Shown: piece after piece, positions 7,781-14,844 of the stretch
How positions within the stretch are numbered: the stretch's first letter is position 1
How the letters are laid out: every line of letters starts with the position of its first letter
Source: CAYGWP01 sp964353455
Lineage (GTDB): Bacteria; Planctomycetota; Phycisphaerae; FEN-1346
Direction: 5' to 3'
NCBI GenBank assembly: GCA_964353455.1
Contig: CAYGWP010000289.1
Coordinates: 1 to 18,819 of the forward strand
Length of the DNA stretch: 18,819 nucleotides
Program-made: the position numbers and the translations under genes
The notes under the pieces: generated by a model
What the model saw: the letters and a program-made list of their open reading frames with translations, nothing else
What the model was told of the DNA's origin: nothing
The model's database searches: none

Positions 7781-9826
7781 CTATCGCAGCCCCGGCGTGA
7801 GCATCCACTGGCGGATAGCGGCCGCATCGATCCCCTTCTGCATCAGTTTCTGGATGTCGAAGCCCTGGAGTTCGCGGCTGAAGATGAGCGGCAACGGACG
7901 CGGGCCGCCGTACTCGCGCGTGAACGAGAGGTGCGGCGTCTCGGCGGCGTAGGTATAGACCGGAAGGCGAATGATGTTAAAGTACCACCACTCGGAGTCC
8001 TTGCGTCCCGCCTGGTACGAGCGCCACGAGCGGCTCTCGGGATCGTAGTAGCCGGGCCAGGTGTGAGGAATCTTGTCGGAGCGGGACGGATCTACGCTGA
8101 ATTCGACCGGGGCCATTCCGACCGCGCGCATCATGTCCGCCACGAGGAATGCGTGGTGCTGGCAGACGCCCAGCGTGCGGCCGCGCTTGCGGATCTGGGC
8201 CAGCAACGTCTCGGAATGCGACAGGCGGAACTCCGAGACAGGTCTGCCGTGGAACTGGCCGACTACTTCGGCTTCCTGCTGGCGCTGTTTGGCGACGGCG
8301 AGCCATTTCCGGAGTTGCTGCTCTTCCGCCGGGTCGTCGGTGCTCTCGATGCGTGCCTCCACCATTGCGGGGGAGCGGCTGTAGTCCTGTTTTTCGAGGA
8401 CCCAGCGGTCGATCTTGCGCGCCGTTTCCCCCGCCCTCCGTAATGGCGGGTCCGCCAGGCCCTCCTTGACGGCCACCGCCCGGAGTTTCCGCAAAGTATC
8501 GACACTGGTAGATGACCAGTAGTAGTTCTCGCGGTCGTTCGCGGACCGCGCGGCGTCGCGGCCGGACTCGAAGAACCGGAGGCTGCGGGGAGTGCGGAAG
8601 GCCCAGGCCAGTTGCGCCTCCAGCGGGTAGTCCTTCAGGCGATACCGTGCCCCGATTTCCGATTGCCACTTCTCTATCTCCCGCGCCAGGGCGAGGAAGG
8701 CGGCGTTGTCGGCCCTGAGTTGCCGCCGCACGTCGTCATTGCCGCACTGGTACATCAGGGCCGACATCATGGCGATGGCGGCGGCCGTGCGGTCCGACTC
8801 CTCGACCTCGGCATCGGCGCAGAGCATCAGGAACGTGCGGACGTACGGGCCGCCCGCCGCCACTGATGGCGGGGCGGTCTCGTTGAACACCGGCACAAAC
8901 CGGCTCGTGACCCACCCGGCGCCCTGGCCGGTCTTCTGCTTCGCGGAGACGACCAGGGTCCACATCGGCTTGGCCCTGTCGGTCGGCCTTCGGCTCTGAG
9001 GCTCAGGCTGGAAGAGGGCGAAATCGCGGATGTCGATGGCAAACTCCGCCGCCTTGCCTGCGGCTGCAACCAGCCCGCCGAGCGGCTTCGCCCCGGCGTC
9101 CGCCTTGTCGGCTGGGGTCCACGTGCCGGTCCACCGCCCGCTACGGCGCAAGATCGATAGCCGCGCATCCCAGGCCGGGCCGTCCATACAGTCGATCGTC
9201 ACGCGGAGCGCGTTGTCGCGGTCGTCGAAGTATGCGGCGGGCAGGCCGACCATGATATAGAGGCGGTCGTCGCGGACGACCGCGGCGACCCCGGCCGGCG
9301 GCGTCTCCTCCTTGCGGTCTTGCGAAACCGCGTGCAGCCGCAGGTAGTCCGGCGACGGCACGGCGCCCGACCACTCGGCCGGGTCGCCATCAACCGTTAT
9401 CGCGCCGACGGGCGCCTTGGTGCGGCCGCCCAAGTCGCCGATGATCCGCACAGCCTCCCGGCACTCCGGGTCCTTGCCCTGGACGAACCGGGCGAGTTGC
9501 GCGAGGGCCCGCGGCCACTTCTCCGGGCCGATCTCGGTCTTGAGGTCCGCATCGGCCCGGATTGCCTCCGCAATCGTCGGGGCGATGCGGGCGATGGCGG
9601 CCAGCGACTCGTCCGGCGTCTCGGCGCAGACCGTCGCGGGAAAGAGAAACACAATGAGCAATAGCAGAGGGGCCTGGGCAAATCCACGGGTGGCACGGCC
9701 ACGCTGTTGCGTGGCCGTGGCCTCCCCCGTGTGGGCATCCACGGCCACGCAACGGCACGGCGTGGCCGTGCCACCCCGCGGGGCAACCTTCTTTGGCCGG
9801 AGATTTGTCGATTGGCAAGCGGGCAT
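7781..9826 (-). CDS. Secreted CBM9-like plus transglutaminase-like protein
   Basis: This 681-residue protein is probably exported: a hydrophobic segment at about 52-64 ends in ATVCA (64-68). A helical stretch follows to about 135. A beta-rich domain (about 140-270) opens with ITVDGDPAEW (143-152) and contains DRLYIMVGL and NALRVTIDC, as in CBM9/DOMON-like carbohydrate or ligand-binding modules. A long helical part leads to a C-terminal transglutaminase-like domain with candidate nucleophile C555 (GVCQHHAFLVADMMRAVGMAP) and H588 (PHTWPGYYDPESRSW); the Asp is D595 or D610. Unlike the nearby 7TM protein it keeps Cys and His, so it may be an active peptidase, amidase or transglutaminase. The start at 9826 is the only in-frame ATG near the signal sequence. 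It puts ~47 residues before the hydrophobic core, and residues 17-47 are encoded by a REP-like repeat, so the N-terminus is doubtful. Confidence 0.8.
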   Translation of the reverse strand: MPACQSTNLRPKKVAPRGGTATPCRCVAVDAHTGEATATQQRGRATRGFAQAPLLLLIVFLFPATVCAETPDESLAAIARIAPTIAEAIRADADLKTEIGPEKWPRALAQLARFVQGKDPECREAVRIIGDLGGRTKAPVGAITVDGDPAEWSGAVPSPDYLRLHAVSQDRKEETPPAGVAAVVRDDRLYIMVGLPAAYFDDRDNALRVTIDCMDGPAWDARLSILRRSGRWTGTWTPADKADAGAKPLGGLVAAAGKAAEFAIDIRDFALFQPEPQSRRPTDRAKPMWTLVVSAKQKTGQGAGWVTSRFVPVFNETAPPSVAAGGPYVRTFLMLCADAEVEESDRTAAAIAMMSALMYQCGNDDVRRQLRADNAAFLALAREIEKWQSEIGARYRLKDYPLEAQLAWAFRTPRSLRFFESGRDAARSANDRENYYWSSTSVDTLRKLRAVAVKEGLADPPLRRAGETARKIDRWVLEKQDYSRSPAMVEARIESTDDPAEEQQLRKWLAVAKQRQQEAEVVGQFHGRPVSEFRLSHSETLLAQIRKRGRTLGVCQHHAFLVADMMRAVGMAPVEFSVDPSRSDKIPHTWPGYYDPESRSWRSYQAGRKDSEWWYFNIIRLPVYTYAAETPHLSFTREYGGPRPLPLIFSRELQGFDIQKLMQKGIDAAAIRQWMLTPGLR
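9688..9776. repeat. Double REP-like palindromic element
   Basis: The outer arms GGGTGGCACGGCCACGC (9688-9704) and GCGTGGCCGTGCCACCC (9760-9776) are exact 17-bp inverted repeats. The inner arms GTTGCGTGGCCGTGG (9706-9720) and CCACGGCCACGCAAC (9739-9753) are exact 15-bp inverted repeats. It can also be read as two tandem hairpins with 11-bp stems CACGGCCACGC/GCGTGGCCGTG and loops of 4 and 9 nt. A third copy is at 14738-14777. It lies in the predicted N-terminal coding part of the secreted transglutaminase-like gene. Confidence 0.85.
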
Positions 9827-9840
9827 CGGGGCATTATACT
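9812..9840 (+). promoter_or_regulatory. Sigma-70-type promoter for the sodium symporter/sulfatase unit
   Basis: TTGGCA (9812-9817) and TATACT (9835-9840) each match consensus at five of six positions, with the ideal 17-nt spacer. The start would be near 9847, giving a leader of about 22 nt (ATG 9869) or 49 nt (ATG 9896). This is the best consensus match in the window. Its -10 overlaps the -10 of a candidate promoter on the other strand. Confidence 0.55.
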
Positions 9841-9860
9841 CCGGCGGCTTGGCTTGTGAC
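9833..9860 (-). promoter_or_regulatory. Candidate promoter for the secreted transglutaminase gene
   Basis: On the minus strand a perfect TATAAT (9838 to 9833) lies 16 nt downstream of GTCACA (9860 to 9855, four of six). The predicted start falls at about 9826, the A of the predicted ATG, so the mRNA would be leaderless or the true start codon lies further in. It shares four base pairs with the plus-strand -10. Confidence 0.4.
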
Positions 9861-9868
9861 AGGGAACA

Positions 9869-11704
9869 ATGGACCCGGCATCTCTGGGGAGAACCATGGA
9901 CCCACAGGCTTTCCTTGCGGAATCGCCGTCGGGCGGGGCGCTGGGCCTCGTCGATTGGCTGGTGATCGCGGGCTACTTCCTCCTCCTCCTGGCCATCACG
10001 TGGTGGGTGGTCCTGAGGAACAAGGACACGGCCGCCGACTACTTCCTGGCCGGGCGGAACCTGGGCTGGTTCATCATCGGGGCATCCATCTTCGCCTCGA
10101 ACATCGGGTCGGAGCACCTGGTGGGCCTGGCCGGCTCCGGCTGCACCGACGGCGTTGCGATGGCCCACTACGAACTCCACGCCTGGTGCGTGCTGGTGCT
10201 GGGCTGGGTGATGGTTCCATTCTACATGCGTTCAATGGTTTATACGATGCCGGAGTTCCTCGAGAGGCGGTTCTCGCCGACCGCGCGGTGGGTTCTTTCG
10301 ATCATCTCCCTTGTGGCGTACGTGCTGACGAAGATGGCAGTGGGCATCTTCGCCGGCGGCGTCGTGTTCGGCACGCTGCTGCCGGAACTCCACTGGGACC
10401 TGGGGTTCGTCACGCTCGACAGTTTCTGGATCGGGTCGCTGGCGGTCGTGCTCCTGACGGGCCTCTACACGGTCCTGGGCGGGATGCGGGCCGTCGCGTA
10501 CACCGATGCGGCCCAGACGATCATCCTGATCTTCGGCTCCGCGCTGGTCACGGTCTTCGGCCTCATCGAGATCGGCGGCTGGACCGCCTTGCGCGAGGCC
10601 CTGCCGTCCGACATGTTCAACCTCTGGAAACCGCTCATCCCCGCCGGCATGGAGGGCACCTGGTCGCCCGTCAAGGAACCCGGCCGCATCGCCTGGTACT
10701 TCAGCGACTATTACCCGTGGCTCGGAATGCTCTTCTGCGCACCGATCATCGGCCTGTGGTACTGGTGCACCGACCAGTACATCGTGCAGCGTGCCCTGGG
10801 CGCCCCGAACGAGCGGCAGGCGCGGCGCGGCACGATATGCGCGGGGTTCATGAAACTCCTGCCGGTCTTCATCTTCATTATTCCGGGCATGATCTGCTAC
10901 GCCCTGGCTAGGGGCGGCACGGTGCCCGAACTGGCGGGGCTGGTTGATGCCCAGGGCCGTCCCGTCCGCGAGGCATGCCAGGCGGCATTCCCGCTGATGG
11001 TTGCCAACGTCCTGCCGGCCGGCGTCCGCGGCATCGTGGTGGCGGGCCTGCTGGCCGCGCTCATGAGCAGCCTTGCCGGCACGTTCAACGCCAGTAGCAC
11101 GCTCTTCACGATGGACCTGTACCAGAAGTTCAGGCCGAAGGCCTCGCAGCATCAACTGGTCTGGGTCGGCCGCGTCGCCACGACCATCATGGTCTTCATC
11201 GGCATCGCCTGGATACCCGTCATTCGCGGGGCACAGGGGTTGTACCATTACCTTCAGGCGGTGCAGGGGTACCTTGCGCCGCCGATCTTCGTGGTGTTCT
11301 TCTTCGGCGTGTTCTGGAAGCGGTTGAACGCGAAGGGTTGCCTTGCCGCCCTCATCGTCGGATTCATTCTGGGCGTGTTCCGCCTGGCGGTGGATACGCC
11401 CGTCACGCTGGGCCTGGCGGGTTTCGAGAAGGGATACCCGGCAGGGTCGCTCCTCTGGATCGTCAACAACACCTACTTCCAGTACTTCAGCCTGCTGATA
11501 TTCCTCATTAGCGCCATCGTGATGGTCGTGGTGAGCCACATGACGGCCCCTCCGGCCGAGGAGCGGATCAGGGGCCTCACCTTCGCCACCACATCCGCCG
11601 AGGACCGCGCCAAGTCGCGGGCCAGTTGGACCCGGTGGGACGTGATTGCATCGTGCGGGGTGCTGGTCCTTATTCTCATGGCGTACTTGTACTTCAGCGG
11701 ATAA
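9869..11704 (+). CDS. SGLT-type sodium:solute symporter
   Basis: This 611-residue inner-membrane protein of the SSS family (SGLT branch) couples sodium entry to uptake of a sugar or similar solute. Family marks are present: FLAGRNLGWFIIGASIFASN (59-78) with IGSEHLVGLAGSG in the first core helix, YTVLGGMRAVAYTDAAQ (200-216), WYWCTDQYIVQRAL (297-310), and the sodium-site helix SSLAGTFNASSTLFTMDLY (400-418). About 14 hydrophobic helices can be traced, the last at 592-609. Two starts are possible: ATG 9869 (AGGGA very close) and ATG 9896 (GGGGAG, 4 nt spacing); the second removes only nine residues. A sulfatase gene begins 20 nt after the stop, so the substrate may be a desulfated sugar. That link is inferred from position only. 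Confidence 0.93.
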   Translation: MDPASLGRTMDPQAFLAESPSGGALGLVDWLVIAGYFLLLLAITWWVVLRNKDTAADYFLAGRNLGWFIIGASIFASNIGSEHLVGLAGSGCTDGVAMAHYELHAWCVLVLGWVMVPFYMRSMVYTMPEFLERRFSPTARWVLSIISLVAYVLTKMAVGIFAGGVVFGTLLPELHWDLGFVTLDSFWIGSLAVVLLTGLYTVLGGMRAVAYTDAAQTIILIFGSALVTVFGLIEIGGWTALREALPSDMFNLWKPLIPAGMEGTWSPVKEPGRIAWYFSDYYPWLGMLFCAPIIGLWYWCTDQYIVQRALGAPNERQARRGTICAGFMKLLPVFIFIIPGMICYALARGGTVPELAGLVDAQGRPVREACQAAFPLMVANVLPAGVRGIVVAGLLAALMSSLAGTFNASSTLFTMDLYQKFRPKASQHQLVWVGRVATTIMVFIGIAWIPVIRGAQGLYHYLQAVQGYLAPPIFVVFFFGVFWKRLNAKGCLAALIVGFILGVFRLAVDTPVTLGLAGFEKGYPAGSLLWIVNNTYFQYFSLLIFLISAIVMVVVSHMTAPPAEERIRGLTFATTSAEDRAKSRASWTRWDVIASCGVLVLILMAYLYFSG

Positions 11705-11724
11705 GCAGAAGCGGGAGACCGAAG

Positions 11725-13383
11725 ATGCCGATGCAGCGGCGCGAGTTCCTGAGGCTGGCCGGCCTGGGCGCGGCGGCGGGGGCGATGCCGCTCTGGACAC
11801 GCGGGGCGGCGGGCGAAACGGCTTCACCGCGAAAGCCCAACTTCCTCGTCATCGTGGCCGACGACATGGGCTTCTCGGATGCCGGATGCTACGGCAGCGA
11901 GATCGCCACGCCGAACCTCGACCGCCTCGCCTCCGGCGGCATCAGGTTCACGCAGGGCTACTCAACCGCCCGGTGCTGGCCGTCGCGGGCCTGCATCCTG
12001 ACCGGCTACTATGCCCAGCAGGTCCGCCGCGACGCGATGCCGGGCCTGGCCGGCGGCACGGGCGGCAAACGCCCGGCCTGGGCTCGCCTCCTGCCCGACA
12101 TGCTCAAGGCCCACGGCTACAGGTCGTATCATTCCGGCAAGTGGCACGTCGATGGGACGCCCATACAGGGCGGCTTCGACTGCGCGTTTGAGTACAGCGA
12201 TTCGGACCATCACTTCCTGACCGCCAAGAAACTGGCGGCGATCGACCCGCCGCTCGGGCCCGACAAGTCCGAAGAGGGCTACTACGCCAGCACCGCCATC
12301 GCCGACAACGCCATCCGATACCTGAGAGAGCACGCCAAGGAGCATCCGGACAGGCCGTTCTTCCAGTACCTGGCGTTCACCGAGCCGCACTTCCCCATCC
12401 AGGCGCTTCAGGAGGACATCAACCGCCACCGCGACCGCTACATGTGCGGCTGGGACGTCATCCGCCGCGAGCGCTGGAAGCGGATGACCGACCTGGGCCT
12501 CATCAACTGTGCGCTGTCAAAGCCCGAGCCGGACAGCCTGCCCTCATGGAACCTGAAGCCGGATGAGATGGAGAAGCGGATCGGGCCGGGCGAAGTGCCC
12601 CGCGCGATCCCGTGGGACCAGTTGACGGATGAGCAGAAGCGGTTCCAGGCGACCAAGATGGCGATACACGCCGCCATGATCGACCGCATCGACCGCGAAA
12701 TCGGCCGCGTCCTGGACCAGGTCAAGTCGATGAACGCCCTCGACGATACGGTGGTCATCTTCGTGAGCGACAACGGTGCCAGCGCCGAGCAGATGATCCG
12801 CGGCGACGGGCACGACCCGTCCGCGCCGCCGGGGTCCGCGAAGTCGTACCTGTGCCTGGGGCCGGGCTGGTCCACGGCCTGCAACACGCCGCTGAGGCTC
12901 CACAAGGTGTGGGTGCACGAGGGGGGCATCTCGTCGCCGATGGTCGTCCATTGGCCGGCGGGCATCCGGGCGCGGGGCGAACTCAGGCGCGACATGTGCC
13001 ACTTTATCGACCTTGCGCCGACGCTCGTGGAACTTGCCGGCGGGCGATGGCCCGAAAAGTGGGGCGATGTGCCCGTTCCGCCGCCGCCGGGACTCAGTCT
13101 CGTACCGGACTTTGCGCGCGACGGCGCCGTCAGGCACGACTTTCTGTGGTGGTGCCACTCGGGCAACCGTGCCGTCCGCGTGGGCGACTCCAAACTCGTC
13201 GCCGACGGCGCGGCCGGACCGTGGGAACTTTACGACATGCGGACCGACCGATGCGAGTCCTCTAACCTCGCCGACAGCCTGCCCGACAAGGTTCGTGAGT
13301 TGACGGCGAAGTGGGACCGCGCGGCCGAGGAATTCCGCCTCCTCGCCACGGCTGAGGGGGCGAAACCTGCGGCCGGCAAGTGA
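11725..13383 (+). CDS. Tat-exported arylsulfatase-type sulfatase
   Basis: This 552-residue type I sulfatase should hydrolyse sulfate esters after export. The Tat signal is RREFLRLAG (5-13) followed by an Ala/Gly-rich hydrophobic stretch. Catalytic marks are the metal-binding pair in VIVADDMGFSD (D46, D47), the formylglycine motif CWPSR (C84 to R88) in TARCWPSRACILTG, SGKWH (137-141), TEPHFP (H222), the metal ligands in VSDNGAS (D349, N350), and HKVWVHEGG (393-401). C84 needs conversion to formylglycine by an FGE or anSME enzyme not in the window. The start at 11725 has GGGAGA about 7 nt upstream and gives the complete Tat signal. It is 20 nt downstream of the symporter and likely co-transcribed. 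A glycan substrate is likely but its identity cannot be read from the sequence. Confidence 0.95.
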   Translation: MPMQRREFLRLAGLGAAAGAMPLWTRGAAGETASPRKPNFLVIVADDMGFSDAGCYGSEIATPNLDRLASGGIRFTQGYSTARCWPSRACILTGYYAQQVRRDAMPGLAGGTGGKRPAWARLLPDMLKAHGYRSYHSGKWHVDGTPIQGGFDCAFEYSDSDHHFLTAKKLAAIDPPLGPDKSEEGYYASTAIADNAIRYLREHAKEHPDRPFFQYLAFTEPHFPIQALQEDINRHRDRYMCGWDVIRRERWKRMTDLGLINCALSKPEPDSLPSWNLKPDEMEKRIGPGEVPRAIPWDQLTDEQKRFQATKMAIHAAMIDRIDREIGRVLDQVKSMNALDDTVVIFVSDNGASAEQMIRGDGHDPSAPPGSAKSYLCLGPGWSTACNTPLRLHKVWVHEGGISSPMVVHWPAGIRARGELRRDMCHFIDLAPTLVELAGGRWPEKWGDVPVPPPPGLSLVPDFARDGAVRHDFLWWCHSGNRAVRVGDSKLVADGAAGPWELYDMRTDRCESSNLADSLPDKVRELTAKWDRAAEEFRLLATAEGAKPAAGK

Positions 13384-13410
13384 CGCCTGCCGCACGCCTC
13401 GCGGCGGCCT

Positions 13411-14634
13411 TCAGCCGCGGACGCAACGAACGTAGTTGAGTATCCTGACCACGTCGCCCTGCGGCCCGCGGCCGTACGGGAAGGCCGCCGGGTCGCCCGT
13501 CTTCGGGTCGCTGCGCTGGGCCCCCGCGCCGTGGACATCCAGCAGGCGAGGCGTGCCGACGCCGGGTGGGAACTGCATCCAGCCCGTTGCGCGGCCGAAC
13601 GCGACATAGACTGCGGCGGCGCCCTGCCGGTCGGGCGGGCCGTCCAGGTGGGTCGTGCTCGACCAGAAGAAGGGGTATTCGCCGTCCGGCAGGCGCGTGG
13701 TCTGGAAGATCGGGTCGATGGCGGGGGAATTGGTGGCGGCGGGCGCCCGCGTGTAATCCACGATGCTCTGAAGTTCCTTGGCGTTGGGCAGCCGCCAATC
13801 GCCATGGCCCAGGTAGTTCTCGGCGTTGCGCGCCTGGACGTAGGCGAGGGCGGCCTCCCAGTTCAAGCCCCTGGCGCTGTCGGCCCTTGACCACATGAGG
13901 CCCGTGGCGCGGTCGGTGACGGTGCCGTCGGCGCCTGCGTGGAAGTCGTTCCTGCCGTAGTTCGGGTTGCCGCGGACGTAGCGGACGAAGAGCGTTTTGA
14001 GGGTGCTGGTCGCCGCGGCGACCCTGATTTTCGGATATCCCTTGATGCGTCCGTCGGCGAAGTTGACGCCGAACGCCGTGGGGTTGCCGTTCATGGTCGT
14101 GGAGACGTAGGTCGTGGCGGACCAGTCCTGGCAATCAATGGGGCGTTCGCCTTGCGACTCGTCTCCGTACGCGAAGCCGAAGTACTTCGCATCTATATAT
14201 GGCGTGGAATTGGCCGCCGTGAAGTGAAAGCCCCCCGTGAAGTTGATGAGCGAGTAGAGTTCCTTGATGGTCGGCATCCGCCAGTCGCTGTGGCCGCCCA
14301 CGCGGCATGTGGCCGCGCCCGCGACGGCGGCGTCCCACGTGACCTTCGTGCCGCGCGCCTGCACCCACTCCAGGCCCGTGTTCAGGTCCGTTATAGTGCC
14401 GTCCCCGTTATTCCGGTATGCCGGCGCGGGACCGGGGTGCTGGGAGTCCTGGCCGTGGAACGGCCGGCCGCGGGCGGGCGGGGCGATCTCCTGCCAGTTG
14501 TCATAGCACCTGGTCTGTCCGGTTCCGACGATGGGGTAACTCAGGGGGGGCTCTGCGGCGCGCAAACTCGCCGCGCCGGACCCGACGGCGAAAAACATCA
14601 CGCCGGCGGCCAGGACGTTGATGGGGCGCATCAT
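13411..14634 (-). CDS. Secreted protein with two DUF1566 (Lcl C-terminal-like) domains
   Basis: This 407-residue protein has a Sec signal peptide (hydrophobic 6-23, likely cleavage after AA at 26-27). It contains two repeats of the DUF1566/Lcl_C module, each with NGDGT/ADGTVTD, TGLxW, HxDWRxPxxKEL, a WSxTT-type segment and VRYVRG/VRCVRG. Repeat one is about 75-222 (HSDWRMPTIKELYSLI at 115-130) and repeat two about 234-407 (HGDWRLPNAKELQSIV at 277-292). Such proteins are surface or periplasmic and adhesion-like; the Legionella Lcl relative binds glycosaminoglycans, but no function is assigned here. The start at 14634 is favoured by AGGGAA about 4 nt upstream and by the signal peptide. A 16-bp palindromic repeat encodes residues 205-209 in the linker between repeats. 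The gene converges on the sulfatase across 27 nt. Confidence 0.85.
   Translation of the reverse strand: MMRPINVLAAGVMFFAVGSGAASLRAAEPPLSYPIVGTGQTRCYDNWQEIAPPARGRPFHGQDSQHPGPAPAYRNNGDGTITDLNTGLEWVQARGTKVTWDAAVAGAATCRVGGHSDWRMPTIKELYSLINFTGGFHFTAANSTPYIDAKYFGFAYGDESQGERPIDCQDWSATTYVSTTMNGNPTAFGVNFADGRIKGYPKIRVAAATSTLKTLFVRYVRGNPNYGRNDFHAGADGTVTDRATGLMWSRADSARGLNWEAALAYVQARNAENYLGHGDWRLPNAKELQSIVDYTRAPAATNSPAIDPIFQTTRLPDGEYPFFWSSTTHLDGPPDRQGAAAVYVAFGRATGWMQFPPGVGTPRLLDVHGAGAQRSDPKTGDPAAFPYGRGPQGDVVRILNYVRCVRG
14008..14023. repeat. 16-bp palindrome GGTCGCCGCGGCGACC, copy 3 (inside a gene)
   Basis: An exact copy inside the DUF1566 gene. On the coding (minus) strand it encodes VAAAT within KIRVAAATSTLKTL, in the same reading frame and after the same Arg as copy 1 in the unrelated 7TM gene. 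Confidence 0.85.
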
Positions 14635-14670
14635 GCGGTTCCCTTTCTTCTTGCCGAATGGACGGCCACT

Positions 14671-14700
14671 TCTATACATTCTGTGTGCGGTATGACGCAA
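14671..14700 (-). promoter_or_regulatory. Possible promoter for the DUF1566 gene
   Basis: On the minus strand TTGCGT (14700 to 14695) and TATAGA (14676 to 14671) are 18 nt apart, giving a leader of about 30 nt. The match is weak (three and four of six). It is offered because it is the only AT-rich -10-like site in a suitable place. Confidence 0.25.
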
Positions 14701-14710
14701 GCGGTAACCG

Positions 14711-14818
14711 AAAAAGAAAGTACTGCGTCACTTACGGGGGTGGCATGGTCACGCAACGGCGCGTGGCCGTGCCACCCTCCGAGACTGACGCAATACCCTT
14801 TGGCCCCTTTTCTTTTTG
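14711..14818. repeat. Extended imperfect palindrome centred on a REP-like hairpin
   Basis: Around the hairpin at 14738-14777 further matching arms occur. GTACTGCGTCA (14720-14730) is complementary to TGACGCAATAC (14786-14796) with one mismatch. The purine-rich AAAAAGAAAG (14711-14720) mirrors TTTTCTTTTT (14808-14817). Together these give an imperfect ~108-bp palindrome. With the -35 of the next promoter just to the right, this occupies most of the 286-bp intergenic gap, where I see no gene. Confidence 0.5.
14738..14777. repeat. REP-like palindrome, single copy
   Basis: GGGTGGCATGGTCACGC (14738-14754) and GCGTGGCCGTGCCACCC (14761-14777) pair around a 6-nt loop. The right arm is identical to the one at 9760-9776. 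The left arm differs from 9688-9704 at two C-to-T positions, both of which still pair as G-U in RNA. Confidence 0.85.
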
Positions 14819-14844
14819 ACCCGCCTGCGATCGGCCGGTATGGT
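14816..14844 (+). promoter_or_regulatory. Sigma-70-type promoter for the acyl-CoA operon
   Basis: TTGACC (14816-14821, five of six) and TATGGT (14839-14844, four of six) are 17 nt apart. Transcription would start near 14851, giving a leader of about 70 nt that contains the 16-bp palindrome at 14861-14876 and a GGGAGGAG ribosome site. The -10 TATGGT is the same as in the candidate promoter at 4974-5002. Confidence 0.45.

Noticed and set aside
10232..11827. A 531-codon open frame antisense to the sodium symporter
   Set aside because: The plus-strand symporter is unmistakable by its motifs. The antisense product is Arg/Glu/His/Asp-rich with no recognisable domain, as expected for the shadow of a GC-rich gene. 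Similar shadows at 1057-2196, 5010-5996, 14732-16138 and 16892-18178 were rejected for the same reason.
13384..13420. Bidirectional terminator between the sulfatase and the DUF1566 gene
   Set aside because: Only weak 5-bp GC stems (GCCGC/GCGGC) are possible in the 27-nt gap and there is no T-run.
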